A stretch of DNA of 64,000 nt from Strigamia acuminata (Eukaryota > Arthropoda > Chilopoda > Geophilomorpha > Linotaeniidae): contig OX442323.1 in NCBI GenBank assembly GCA_949358305.1, positions 1,302,001-1,366,000 of the forward strand, written 5' to 3'. Below, piece by piece: positions 11,601-22,439 of the stretch (its first letter is position 1; the number at the start of each line of letters is the position of its first letter). The position numbers and the translations under genes are program-made. The notes below the pieces were generated by a model that worked only from the letters and a program-made list of their open reading frames with translations, ran no database searches and had not been told where the DNA came from.

Positions 11601-11858
11601 ACACACCAAATAGATGATTACCAAGAATGGGTCAGTGTTATCTATATTTCACCGAACAATGACCGGATTCAGAATGTAAATGAGGTGGAGAAGTGGTGTG
11701 TTGCAAAGGGTTATGTTTTTAATTCGAGTCTATTCGATTTTCGTAACATGGATCCGACACACCCAGCATATCCCGTTTATACTGTGCGGTTGATTAAACT
11801 TAAAAATTCGAGAATAATCAGAGATAAATCAATCAGAGGTACACCTGTTGTATACTGA
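8670..11858 (+). CDS. 1062-aa copia-like integrase-domain protein of the nested element
   Basis: One uninterrupted frame from ATG 8670 (an alternative start is ATG 8799) to a stop at 11856-11858. Residues 1-360 are charged and contain repeated NRV...EGD segments. About 367-420 resembles the GAG-pre-integrase region (WHTRLGYLDKD), but the second His of the usual HHCC finger is Tyr and only one Cys remains. About 430-620 resembles a Ty1/copia integrase core; the IIDDFSEYVWLRPLK and ISERANTDII segments are clear. The positions expected for the first two catalytic Asp appear replaced (VHLSVWRAP, YLGPGMDFS). Residues 680-930 are acidic, with a repeated EVDI...C.I motif. The last 130 residues are unknown. 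There is no protease DTG and no reverse-transcriptase motif. It is probably a structural or targeting protein of a parasitic element. Confidence 0.8.
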   Translation: MCFVPSLNLLVSVVWSCGASFVPTVFCARRTSVTDKVNACKQTMDDTHKAQLKLETQDQNVSNRQTVLNALDEQFEKETSVLGKEREYLKLNPDLDMDVIVLLLTHLVHKSELTDNIDTVIKGMANLILAICEMRVLKHEMNGHWDSEVQSTDNCRQGLKVINSNRVSKITQNCSKISNANMENKENNQCRIGNLEYSNRVRNKKNEGDGVNQINILDSGRQKEQRVFLKTEKKNPPSLEQNRKLDDKLDCITTVKSGNPLNGNKRNKGIKCRPTKTEHSNRVWNENKEGDPIRELNSMIVINRSEFLKGISGKSKNCLSSQKSDMTIGINQNDHLNSGTKNQKKNSRKGNVRKQVNCMDFTAKDRVLPFNLWHTRLGYLDKDSVLNMNRSSNVYGVQLANTDTTPHTSCKTIGNTKVKIPSMQMNNDRKALEAVHLSVWRAPHATGEKYIIIIDDFSEYVWLRPLKRNSILVEFQNWLNEIKCLTGSVNKVYLGPGMDFSIEESTAWVELMEDFGITIESVGSDNPMTNSISERANTDIINGVESLIVENKFPNNLWLELANTMVYLKNRAPRINLNWKTPCNVLYNRCISVRHLRCIGSRVKVFHVKNGEKYSWVGALVGYSNSQRKYRVWDPKRNRVFQTNNVTIHEWSYWHEGELKPSLEISNIENCIESLEAEIPSKVGVPISPHQEVPSTLDLLKLSEEVDINTCESIENEGEHLRSDEEFYESLTCEQESSSLVNTVEDEISPLEQEQNFSKEKINLSSEIPPSLTTSLVDKIALPTHREVDIDECKPIKEEEEHLQSVELEGLKQEGKFSDKETNLPKEILPGLTHEESEAITNEREELEQFTLEFESKSDEGFRQVNSMEVCEFSLMSLEDDISPTPIETLTGVNEYKSTGIEGECERTKRRKKRCRKIKNVDLMKTKDDEYQLTVNEPILDIEMTEIEQFLSLTTENDVDVRLKQNLDMSKWRRQTTTHQIDDYQEWVSVIYISPNNDRIQNVNEVEKWCVAKGYVFNSSLFDFRNMDPTHPAYPVYTVRLIKLKNSRIIRDKSIRGTPVVY

Positions 11859-11946
11859 CCAGACTAGCATTTGTTTTCCGTTTGGGATGTTGTAGAATAT
11901 TCAAATATATGGAGTTGTTGTTTTTCAAGATAACCATACATTGATC

Positions 11947-11957
11947 AGAGGGGGATT
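11947..11957 (+). other. Polypurine tract of the nested element
   Basis: AGAGGGGGATT directly before the 3' LTR start TGTAGAG. This is the expected position and composition for the plus-strand primer. Confidence 0.75.
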
Positions 11958-12414
11958 TGTAGAGATTTGATCAACCGTATGGTGCTTGTATTGTTCACAT
12001 CGCACGTTTCCGTATTAGTGCGACTGTTAAGCAACTTGTTTATTGTTACATCATGTCCCGGAGTTGAGGATCGGTTAATATTGACTTTTATTAATGCGTG
12101 TTACGTTGCCACAACCGTTTCCCCTTTGTGTAATGATTTAGCAAGTTGTCGTCTGCTCAAATGAGCATTTTGTTCATATAATTTGTTCTGTTATTAGTTA
12201 TCTTTGTTTTAACTTTGTACAGGATAAATCAACTGATGTTAATCATTGATTTGTCCTATTGATAGATATTGAGTGCAGTTAGCCTCAATGTATGTATTTT
12301 ATGTTCACTTATTATGCCTGGAATAAAAATGGCCACTTGCATGGATTTCAAGTGCAAGTTTTATACTGCTGTCTGCCTTCATTTTGGATACACTCACCTG
12401 CCTATTATCCAACA
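11958..12414 (+). repeat. 3' LTR of the nested element
   Basis: 457 bp, identical by eye to 6609-7065. It is followed by the second ATTTA target copy (12415-12419). Confidence 0.9.
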
Positions 12415-14311
12415 ATTTAAACACAAAATTAATACGGGGGACCATGATCCAATACATTTGCAGCCTTATAGACGTTCAATCGCGGAAAAAGAAGTAGAGG
12501 CAGAAGAGACCAGAAAGTTGCTTGAGATGGGAGTCATTAGGGAATCAGAAAGTCCATGGAGTGCACCAGTACTACTCATCAAGAAAAGAGACGGTAAATG
12601 GAGATTTTGTGTCGATTGGAGGAGGTTAAACGCGATCACAAAGAAAATGGTATACCCACTGCCCAGAATTGACGATACATTGGACCAACTGGCAGGGGCC
12701 CAGTATTTTTCGATGATGGATCTTATTCAAGGATATTATCAAGTCGAAATAGATGAACAAGATCGTGAAAAAACAGCGTTTACCACTTCAAGCGGACATT
12801 TTGAGTTTAACGTCCTAGGAATGGGATTATGTAATAGCCCAGCTGCGTTTCAAAAATTGATGAATAAGGTGCTTGGTAATCTTCTTGGCAAGGTCTGTAT
12901 AGCTTATATTGACGACCTTATTATATTTTCGAAAACATTTGATCAGCATCTTCAGGATCTCGATGCTGTCTTCAGCAAGCTGCGGTTGGCAAACTTAAAG
13001 GTTAAACTCAGCAAATGTACGTTTGGTACTAATACCATCAAATATTTAGGCCACATAGTTGATTCTGATGGAGTGTCACCTGATCCACGTAATTTGGAAA
13101 GTGTAGCTAAATTTCCAAAACCAACAAATTTGAAGCAGTTGAGAGGGTTTTTGGGTTTATGTTCGTATTATCGAAAGTTCATTCCAGGATTTGCGGACGT
13201 ATCCAAGCCCTTAGCCAACTTAACTCGCAAAGATGAAGCTTTTGATTGGGGGCCACCACAGGAAACAGCGTTTAAGGCCTTACGAACAGCTTTAGTTACG
13301 GTACCAGTTTTAGCACATCCAAATTTTGCAGAGCCATTCATTGTGTCTACGGATGCAAGTGCTTATGGACTCGGTGCAATTCTGAAGCAGCGTATTAACA
13401 AGCAAGAACATGTGATTTGTTACGCCAGTCGATTATTAAGTACAGCGGAACAGAATTACACAGCTACGGAAAGAGAATGTTTAGCCATAATATTCGGCAT
13501 TAACAAGTACAGACCATATCTTTACGGTAGGAAATTTACAATTGTGACAGACCATTCTGCGTTACAATGGCTGAATAAGGTGAAAAATCCCAACGGTAGG
13601 TTGGCCAGGTGGAGTTTACAACTGGTAGATTATGACTACGATGTGATGCATAAGTCAGGCAAGAAGCACACGGATGCAGATGCTCTTAGCCGAATCCAAG
13701 AAGAGATTGGTGAGGAAGAAAAAGAAATTATTCCCTTACTACTTCTTGAAAAACTCAACTTACCTGTAGAACAGCGTAAGGATGAGAAAATTTTGGAGAT
13801 CATCACCGCAATGGAGAACATTGAGCAACTTCCAAGAAACAGGAAACGTCCTTTAAAACAGTTCGTTCTCCTGGATAACACGTTGTTTAGAAAGAAAAGT
13901 TACAATTCTCTAAACATGGAAGGAAACCTTTTAGTAGTACCGCAGCATTTACGTAAGCAAGTGTTAGAAGAAATGCATGACGGGCTCGTAGGTGCTCATC
14001 TCGGCCTAAATAAGACGTGGAAAAGAATTAGAGTAAGATTCTTTTGGCCGAGGATATACAGGGACGTAAGGAATTACGTTCTCAGTTGTCCACATTGCGC
14101 AGGAAGTAAGTCCATGACCACTCCACAAAAAGGTTTATTACAACCTTGGTCGACGATCTCAAGACCGTTTGAGAGGATTGGTATAGACACGTTAGGAAGC
14201 TTTCCAGTTTCAAATAGTGGAAATAAATTTGTTTTTGTCATCACTGATTATTTATCGCGTGTTTTTATTTGCTACAAAAGCACAAAAATTCATGTCAAAA
14301 ATGAGATTTAA
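12415..14311 (+). pseudogene. Ty3/gypsy pol: reverse transcriptase, RNase H, partial integrase
   Basis: This continues the pol interrupted at 6608. The reverse transcriptase shows FSMMDLIQGYYQVEI, the ALGMGLCNSP-like thumb approach (VLGMGLCNSPAAFQ) and the catalytic YIDD. RNase H follows, with STDASAYGLGAIL and TERECLAI. The integrase H2C2 zinc domain is clear (H...H then CPHC), and the core begins with the first Asp (RIGIDTLGSF), then diverges after about 14275 and stops at 14311. The remaining catalytic Asp and Glu are absent, so the copy cannot encode a working integrase. Family assignment is certain from residue motifs; the truncation is seen directly. Confidence 0.92.
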
Positions 14312-15167
14312 GTCGAGTTTCAGATTGCCGCCGACAATTTGGCTTCTCTGCACTGCGTGCGCTGTCCGTTTCCTCGGGCATTCTCGATGACGCGATCAGA
14401 CTACAGTTGTTCGATGTCGGGCCTATTTTATCGTAAAAAACCATGAACTTTTTAATTTCAACCATAATTTATTTAAAACAGTGATTATTTCTTCAAATCT
14501 AGGTTTTTATCTACTTGGTTCTCAAAGTTTTATGATCAAAACATCTGGTTTTTCATTTTCCGAGGAGTTCAAATAATTTTCCAAGGTTTTCCTGATTTTA
14601 AAACCCAAAAAAGGTATGATCTCCTCCGATTTCGTCCTAAATTTCCTTCTTTCCTAATCAACAAGTCGTTGTTTCGGCAAAAATTCGTACGAGGTGCTTG
14701 ACCATAGTCCGAGATTCGCCAAACCACTTGTGTGTTTGGTCAGAAAGCTGACAGAATAAGGTTTCGTGGGATTTTTAGAATGTTCCGTGGTGGTTAGCCA
14801 TGTCATTCTAATCCCGAAAACAATTTGTTTTTTGTTAATTTCCGACAACTAGATTTATTTCTCCGGCGTTTTCGTAGTACGTGGTGCTTGACCACGCGGT
14901 TAGACGACTGTAAACAATTCCAGAAAAAAGGTTAGTTTATTCGAAAATCATTTCCGAAAATTCAATTCTACGGAGAGTATTTCCTTTTTTATTGTGAATA
15001 AAATAAAAACTTCTTGTATTTTCAAAATAAAGTTCAAACATTTTATTTTCTAGTTTTACAGATTATTAATAAATAACGAATCTAAAACCTAAAAACGTGT
15101 GTTTTTGTTACTTTTATTCAAAAAAATGGTTCTTTTTTGCTTCGAAATATGTTTTTTGGTGGTCTTG
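14312..15167. other. Unassigned spacer, probably leader of the outer element
   Basis: AT-rich, without a long ORF on either strand. Two similar segments (around 14687-14720 and 14876-14912, both with GTGCTTGACCA) suggest a small internal duplication. On the minus strand this is where the primer site and leader of the outer element should be, but no tRNA match is evident next to 15168. Confidence 0.4.
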
Positions 15168-15982
15168 TGCTTTTCTGCGCGAAAATACGCCAACGTTCTA
15201 GGATGCGACGTGACAGACCTTTATCTCGATTCCTTGGCCGAGTACGTGGGGAAAAATGCGAGTGCTTCGGACGTATCGCGAGTGGTCGCAACGATTCAAT
15301 TTTGCGCGCCGATTGAAAAGCAAAGGAGGACACGGACGAGATCGATGTGAGCGTGGAATTGGAGTAGGACCTTCCTCCAACTTGCTCTGGACGTGTGTCG
15401 ATGGATGCAAGATTGTGAGAGTGGACGGACATTGTTCGGGCACGGGAATGCCTAAACAGCGCCGGACGCTCGACACGTATAGATAAGAGACACACAAGAG
15501 ACTGTATTCGAGGTTTTAGGCCTTTATTCAGTGTCTAGGGGTCAGTATCTTATGCCTCTCCTATGCTCCTGCTGCATTGCTGCAGCAGACCTGTGACCAC
15601 ACGCGGCACACACGTGGTTAGGGTTAACCTGGTTGTGCGGCGTGGTCATGTCGATGTTCATTTGGCCCATGGTAATCGCTCACGGTACTGGGATTGGCGA
15701 ACCGGCCAAGTCCCTAAGTGACACCATGGTGAACAAGAGTGTGGACCGGTCTGATGTTGGTCAGGACCGTTCCTGTGGAACTCTGGCCAGAAACAGGATG
15801 TTGGGCCTTTTATACCCCACTCTTGCACCATGGGTACGAGAGTACCTCTTCCCATTGGTTGTGGGGTTGGTGACCGGATATGACGTCATCCTGGTCACCA
15901 TCCCTCAACCGTCAACGCCACCTGGCGGGTGGGGTTGGGCTGGGCCATGTGGGCGTGTTGTAGTGGCCGATAATCGGTCACA
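15168..15982 (-). repeat. 5' LTR of the outer element
   Basis: 815 bp and nearly identical to 477-1291. The three differences I saw are at G/A positions in the segments near 15210, 15323 and 15652. It carries the same minus-strand TATA box and AATAAA. Confidence 0.8.
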
Positions 15983-16623
15983 TTATCAAAAGTAGGGCGA
16001 AAATTGCGCGAAACTCGTTGAAAATCTGTGTTTACCATGTGTTTATCATGGCGAAAGCATAAACAGGAAATGAACAATACTTGGTGTGACGTCACTTCCT
16101 GCCAACAGAACATGGGATCGCTGAGACAATAGACTCAGCTATCCAGTGTATAATCTATATCTATGCCCTTACACTCCCTTTAGAACCAGTCCCGGAACCC
16201 AGATGACAGTCAACCGACTCCAGATGACATCTATTTATCGTCCTAAATGAGAAAGCCTTTTTACCTCATTTTGGATAGAAAAAACAACTTGATATTAACT
16301 TTAGCCATTTGTCGGCTTAATGATTATATAGTTTTAATGATTTAATAATAGAATAAATGTTCTTTGATTTGATAAATTCCAAGACTCCCTTTTATTTTAC
16401 CTTAACTCGTCAGTTCATCTCCCTGACCTATCTCGCGCGTCATACAGTTTAATTACAAAAAGCAACATCGTCACATGCTTAACAAAGCAAGCAGGAGAGA
16501 TTAGATGAGTTTGGAACGGTAAGTGGTGAACATGGCTCTGATCCCGGCTTAGCGGACCAGCACACTCAGTGCTTGGTCCCAATAGCTCAAACCCCACTTC
16601 AGAATAAAACATTGATTACCGTA
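15983..16623. other. Unassigned sequence, possible start of a solo LTR
   Basis: No coding capacity is evident. A TGTGACGTCACTTCC sequence at 16083 and a CACACGTAACA sequence ending at 17015 could be the termini of a solitary LTR of about 930 bp, including the 160-bp element below. Flanking bases show no duplication, so this is only a suggestion. Confidence 0.25.
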
Positions 16624-16783
16624 CTGCCTCATTTAAACGCCCGGGCGTTTAATTCTTTTTTTGGGCAGACCCCCTCCCAGTAAAGTCGGTTCGGGGCGGC
16701 CCACGGTGCAATAAACGCCGCCCAACCCCCTGCGTTTATTCGGGCCCGGCGTCTAAATGAAAACGGGCGTTTAAATGAGGCAG
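16624..16783. mobile_element. 160-bp inverted-repeat element (MITE) with TA target
   Basis: Termini CTGCCTCATTTAAACGCCCG and its perfect inverse, flanked by TA on both sides (16622-16623 and 16784-16785). The inside is GC-rich and non-coding. TA duplication suggests mobilisation by a Tc1/mariner- or pogo-type transposase. Confidence 0.8.
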
Positions 16784-16785
16784 TA

Positions 16786-17619
16786 CAGTATCATTTCATG
16801 CTTTTCTTATAATTTAGGTATATAGTTTAAGTGAATTAATTACTATGTTTGAATTGAATAAAACCATTTGTAATAATTCCCAGAATAAATAGAGTTTAAT
16901 TTGAAATTGAACTAAAGTCTTTCTGATTTATTTCACCTTAAAATTCTCAAGGTCTCTCATCATTAAAATAATGATAAGTTGTTATGTGTGTTTAAATTCC
17001 CCAACTCACACGTAACAGTATGCGTTCCACACTTTGGTAACCAGTCCCCGGGTTAACTAGGCGAAGGCCATATCAGTCACACGCCCTGCGAGTAACGAGT
17101 CGTTGCAGGTGTGGCATGCCTTCTTGGCAGGGGATGGAAACTTCGACCCCTAGACAACGGATTAAAGGCCAAAACCAACAATCCGGAGTCCCTGTCTCCA
17201 TTATTTACGTGAGGTCGCGTCCCACCCATGGTATCCAGTCCACAGGCTGCCATAGAGACGACTGCCCCGTCACAACGTGATTTCGGAAATATAGGTCAAC
17301 CTAGTCAGTAGTTTGTCTCCCATATTTATATTGGAATGTAGCGGCTAATCCGCCAGGTGATTCACAAAACAATCGATATGTAGTGATTTAAAAATAGAAC
17401 AATAAATATTTATTATACATGAAAGCTTTACATCAATATTTATTAATTCAAATTATCATAAAATTTAGGTGACCGTGGGATCACCATAAACCATTCAAAA
17501 ATAATCCAGAAAATAGAAAAGGAAATAAGAAGTTAGTTTTAGCTGATAAATAATCATTTATTAATTACAATAAATAAATAAATTTCTTTTCTGTGTGTGC
17601 AAATAATAAAACAGAATAT
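16786..17619. other. Spacer downstream of HELQ
   Basis: AT-rich flanks around a more GC-rich block at about 17015-17390 that has no ORF. The HELQ 3' untranslated region should start at 17619 and run leftward. An AATAAA on the minus strand lies close by in the AT-rich part (around 17570), but no cleavage site can be fixed. Confidence 0.4.
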
Positions 17620-20600
17620 TTAATTTGACAAATGAAGTCCTTCAACCAGATCCTCCGCTTGATCTTGTAGATCATTTGCTTTTTCAATTATTAACATCTG
17701 CAGTAAGAAGAAACCTAAAATAATTCTGCCAAATTTCATTTCTAAAGAAAATAAAATAAATATACTTGAGCAGCTGCGATGATTTCCGTTGCAACCTTTC
17801 GGGACATAAACGGAACAACACGCACCAATTCGTTAACTTTCCCATTAGCTACATCTTGCAAAGTTTTATACCCATTTTTATACAGTAAACTGGCTCTTCC
17901 CTAATTTCAAAAAATCAATCAATCAATGGAATCATTAGAGAAGTTTGAAACCAACCTTTTTAACCGACGGTAATTCCATTAACGGTACAAGCTCAGCACT
18001 AACGCAATACGAAAATTGCCTGACAAAATTCTCCAGAAGCGCAGTATACGCCCAAAAATGCGACAGTTCTCGGCAAAAATGAAAAACACAAGAAGCAAAC
18101 CCGATTGAACTTGTTAATAACTGCTGAATCGTTCCCCGATGCAATTCAAAGTCAGTGGCCACATCCCAAACACTCTTCCCCCGCCATAAATCGTACAAAA
18201 TTAAAGTCGCATAAAATCGCTCCACAACTTTCATATTCTAGATAAATAAAAATGATTAGTACAGGTACAATTTAAATTACAAATACAAACACAAATTTTG
18301 CAATACTGCAATTCAATAATTTCTATTTTTTATTACCATTAACGTTTTCCCGCACGCGATTTGTGTTACGTGCGAAATGGGAATGCCAACATTGCTAGCA
18401 ACATTTGTATCCGTGCAATCAAGTTTCAAGTACTATGAAGAAAGCAGAAGAAAAAAATATATATAGTTCAAAACAGTAAAACAGGAAATTAAACTAGAAT
18501 TTCTTCCATTCTTTAAACCTTGGCAATCGAAATTGAAGCAATTTTCCCTGTAGCAGTGCAGAGGGAGTAAAACGAGTTGATCAAACACCCAAACACAGTG
18601 CCCCTTGTGCCATATAGTCGTCGAGTGATGATTACACGGCAGGAGGAGTGACCAATGGCGAAATTATTTCATTTCACCGTTGGGGAATTAGGATGGAAAC
18701 CAGTGCTAAATGGGAGACCTTTTCTAATTTCAACATTGGAACATCATCCCAATGGGTTTTACTTTTTGATGGCATTTTTGGCCAATCGATTTTGGTTGGT
18801 TTTTGTTCAAGTGCGCAATAATAAATAGGGATGGATGCCAAAAGCAAAAATCAAACATGGCAGGCATGGCACAATTTTTTATTTCTACTCTTTCGTAGCA
18901 TTTGTTAGGACTTAGGAGTGGGTGTGTCAAAACTAAACACTAAATTGCTTGTAAATACTGTTACGTATTGAGGAAAAATGGTTAGAATAAAGTAAGCCTT
19001 AAAGTACATTCACCTTATCTTGAAAAATATCTGGTCTGAAATAAACGTTTCTCGCAGCTTCGTATGGAGTAACCAAAAACAACAAATGGAGACGATTATG
19101 GAGCAGCAATCCATTTAAACCTGCCATTAAATCCTGCTGCAACCGCTCAACAATATCAACGGGGATACTCCCTTTGAATGCAGCATGTCCAAGGGCAGTC
19201 ACTGCGAGAGCTGCATTTTCATTGTCTATGCAACTTAGGCGGTCATCAGTGTCGTAACAAACTTTCACTAACGAAATTTTAATCAAATCCTTAATCGCGT
19301 TAGTTCGTAATTCGAGCATGTCGATGTTAAAACGCTCCTTCTGCACCGCTAACAATGTCATTGAAAGAAATCGATCGATGTCGTTGATCGTCTTCGTAAT
19401 CTTTAACCCAACAAGGCTTAAAATCAAGCTCTTCAACCCTTTGCCGTTATTGAACAACGAACTCAGCAGTCTCTTTTCATCTTTGCTGTTAAACAGATCC
19501 GAAACCACTTGATTTCGATCCCTGGCTTGGATGATTAAAATCGATTCGCCCGACGTATCAATACCAGTTCTCCCCGCACGTCCGACCATTTGTTTGTATT
19601 TATTCAACGAGAGAAATTCCTTGCCGATGTACGGAGATCGCAAAATAACTCTAAACGAATGAGTACAAACAATTACAATTAGTAAAAATTATTACTACTT
19701 TTCTTCGTACTATTCAATTTGTAGACATTGGACCTTTTCGCGGGTAAATTAACACCAGCTGCTAAGGTGGATGTACACGCTAAACAACACAACGTCCCAC
19801 TCGAGTATGCTTCCTCTAAATGCCGTCTTTCGTCCATCGTAAGTCCGCTGTGATGATATGCTACTCCGTACGGAATAGTATGTTGGAGAATTTTACAAAT
19901 ACCGCCGTTTTCTTCCGAAGGTAGCGCCGCTAAAAGCGCCTTTTTTTCCTCAAATTTATGTCCAATGATTGTCCTGTTTTTAGAGAAAATATATCAAAAT
20001 ACATCATTTTCCAAAATCATTTTTCAAACAATTATATTACTCAGGTAATCCTTTTGAAATCAGAGTTGCAACGTTTTCGGTATTTTTCTTCGTTGGGCAA
20101 AACACCAAACATGAATTTTCAGGAACAACTTCCAGAACTAATTCTGCAATTTGGTCAGGGTCCGTCATTTTCGAGTTTCTCGATATCTTCAACGAAAAAG
20201 TAGGAAATTACTAAATTACCCTTTCAAACATGATTTATTACTCTGTATTTTTAGTTTTATTTTTATTTTTGATTTTTGATTTTTGATTTTTGATTTTTTC
20301 TAACTTTGACTTTGCATTTTCTGATGAAAATGAATTTCTCCTCTTTGGCGACTGGTTTCGGATCGATCTCCATTAAATTTTCCTCGAGTTTGACATATTC
20401 CTTCAATTCAACCTAGTATTGGTGTCAAGCAATCAAATACACATGTCAATAAATAAAACGTTCATTTTGCTCTTTCTATTTCCATTTTCATTTCATTTAA
20501 TTATTTACTGGTCGAAAATTTCCTTCATAAATCTCTGCGTTTAAAAACTTCTGAACATCATTTGTGTTTCCTAACGTTGCACTCATTGCAATTATTTGAA

Positions 20601-22439
20601 TACCATCTATAAAAAATGATAAATAAATAAATAAATAAATGCAAACAGAGAAAGTAAGAACTTAAAAATTATATTGCCGGTAAATTAAAAATTTAAATAC
20701 TCACTATCCATGAACTTTACTTTGGTGATTGTGCTTTCTAAAGTTGCTCCTCTATGTTCCCCATCTCCAACCATATGAAACTGAAAGCATGAAAAATGTA
20801 TAATATATTAATATAAAATAAAAATATCGAAGTTAGACGATTTTACAGTATAAAAAATGTACAGGGTGTTTCAATAAAGTGTTTGCAGTCGATATTTCTG
20901 CAACTAAGTAGTAATAACAGATTGTCTTCTAGAGTAAATCCAGAGTAAAAAGGAAATGGGCAATTCATTAAGCAACACAAATTTGGGTTTACAATAGTGC
21001 ATCAGGTTTTTCACATTGTAACTGAAAAAGTAACAATGCAATCTGAAAAATATCAGTTGTAAATTTGTAGAGCATCATCTGTCTAATCCGAAACTATTAA
21101 AATCAAAAAATCTTTTCTACAAAATTATTGATAAAAACGCATTTAACCCTCTTCAATTTCCTATTGCTAAATAAGGAACCACAGCAGCACGCCAATTGAT
21201 AACTCATGTTATGTTGAAAAAAGGATTTGACAACACCTTGTCTAGGTTGCAAGTATGCATTACTGCAGGTGGAAATACTTTAAATAAATTAATTTGTGAA
21301 AATGTAAAATAAATGTTACAATGTAAAAAATGAGGCATTATTGAAAACCACAAGTTGTCTTGCTTAATGAATTGCCCATCTCCTGTTTACTCTAGATACG
21401 TGATTACCACTTAGTTGGAAAAATATTCGACTGCAAACACTTTGTTGAAACACTGTGTATACGGTAAATTTGTTTGACAAAGGAAGCAAATCTAAGAAAG
21501 TAAAATGAACAAAAAGGTATAACAAACGCCAATCATCTTTCATCGTACAAGCAAAAAAATGCACAAATTCGATCAACACAAAAAAAGCTAAAACTCTACC
21601 GTACCTCATCGACAACTAACAGCCCAATTTCTTTCAACCGATCAAGTTCGATCAAACTATTTATTAAAGAATGTGCTTTTTCAATCGTAGCTATATAGAC
21701 TGTTCGTCGTTTTCGTTTCTTTCTCGGGGGAAATTCTCCCTTACTTCCCGCGTATTCCTCCACATTAAAATCCAAATTAATCGCCATTGGTGACATTTCC
21801 CGAACCTAAAATTACAATTAAAATAAATAAACGAACAAACAAACAAACAAACAAACAAATACCTTTTCTTGTACGATCGACACAAACGGTAAAATCAAAA
21901 GTGCATCTTGATTGTGGCACAATAATTCCTTTAAAATTAGAATCTGCGCGATTACTGTCTTTCCGCCACTTGTAGGCAAACATAAAATCAGATTTCCGCG
22001 GTTGCAAACGGAAGGCGAGCGTAGGCATTCGTCTTGCCATGCTGAGGAATACAACAAATAAATAAATAAGTAAATAAAATAATTGGTAAATTTTTAATTT
22101 TTAATTACCATATAATTGGGCTATTCCTTGATTTTTCTCCAGTAATTCTTGAACAGTTTTGGGTAAGCCGTAAAAAGCGGCTTGTTGTTCAGGTGTTTCT
22201 GTTTGTGTTTCGCCCATCATGATTTCGTCGCTTTCCTTTAATGCCACTTCGATTTTCTCATTCGCAATTGTATTTTTTCGCATCAAAACAGCTGAAAATG
22301 TCGAATTCTTTCTCATGCATTCTGTCATTGACTTCTGAACACTCTTGTTAGAATCGTCTTCGTTTTTGCTTTTCATCAACTTAGTTCCTCGTTCGTCTTT
22401 TTCATTTACATTCATCCTTTTCCCATTTACGTTTGCCAT
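17620..22439 (-). CDS. HELQ: HELQ, DNA helicase POLQ-like (13 coding exons)
   Basis: Superfamily 2 Hel308-type 3'-5' DNA helicase, which in animals acts at stalled forks and in double-strand-break repair in the nucleus. Exons, right to left: 22109-22439, 21863-22041, 21605-21805, 20705-20780, 20509-20606, ~20310-20412, 20041-~20190, 19734-19973, 19014-19650, 18337-18432, 17956-18237, 17766-17900, 17620-17697. Phases agree at every junction except between exons 6 and 7, whose facing edges are approximate. The predicted protein is about 860 aa, against roughly 1100 in mammals; the difference is in the short charged N-terminus. Motifs: Walker A LPTSGGKT (about residue 132), [13 protein letters not shown] box split by an intron (236-239), [26 protein letters not shown], then the winged-helix and helix-hairpin-helix tail. 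All helicase motifs look intact, so I call it functional. Confidence 0.93.
20862..21457. mobile_element. 596-bp mariner-type inverted-repeat element in a HELQ intron
   Basis: Left end CAGGGTGTTTCAATAAAG, right end the inverse of a near match (CACAGTGTTTCAACAAAG). Similarity continues inward for about 110 bp, including GGGCAATTCATTAAGCA. TA flanks both ends (20860-20861, 21458-21459). Non-coding inside. The CAGGGTGT terminus is typical of mariner-like elements. Confidence 0.75.

Larger units (their letters stand above)
6609..12414 (+). mobile_element. Young nested LTR element, copia-like, no reverse transcriptase
   Basis: A complete LTR element inserted into the gypsy pol. It has identical 457-bp LTRs as far as I can read, TG...CA termini, an initiator-Met tRNA primer site, a long leader, one 1062-aa ORF, a polypurine tract and a 5-bp target duplication (ATTTA at 6604-6608 and 12415-12419). 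The only recognisable domains are a Ty1/copia-type pre-integrase and integrase region; no reverse transcriptase or RNase H is encoded. It must have been mobilised in trans. Identical LTRs mean recent insertion. Confidence 0.9.
3123..14311 (+). mobile_element. Ty3/gypsy LTR retrotransposon, 3'-truncated and interrupted
   Basis: Order: 5' LTR (3123-3628), leader, gag (4287-5636), protease (5735-6608), then after a nested insertion (6609-12414) reverse transcriptase, RNase H and the integrase zinc domain (12415-14311). Gag and pol are in different frames (pol at -1 relative to gag), as is common in this superfamily. The integrase core stops soon after its first catalytic Asp and no 3' LTR is found, so the right end is lost. 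It lies in the opposite orientation to the outer element and is not a complete autonomous copy. Confidence 0.9.
477..15982 (-). mobile_element. Outer LTR retroelement, minus strand, interrupted
   Basis: Two 815-bp direct repeats (477-1291 and 15168-15982) bound this interval. Orientation is set by a G8A3 polypurine tract beside the left copy, and by a TATA box and AATAAA that read on the minus strand in both copies. So 15168-15982 is the 5' LTR and 477-1291 the 3' LTR. Internal sequence of its own is about 14312-15167 plus 1292-3122, roughly 2.7 kb with one long ORF; the rest is the inserted Ty3/gypsy element. No gag or pol of its own is visible, so it is either a compact non-autonomous element or one that lost its coding region. 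I see no target-site duplication and no clear primer site beside the 5' LTR. Confidence 0.7.

Noticed and set aside
16083-17015. Possible solo LTR (TGTGACG...CGTAACA)
   Set aside because: No target duplication and no second copy in the window. Only the CGTAACA end resembles the gypsy LTR.
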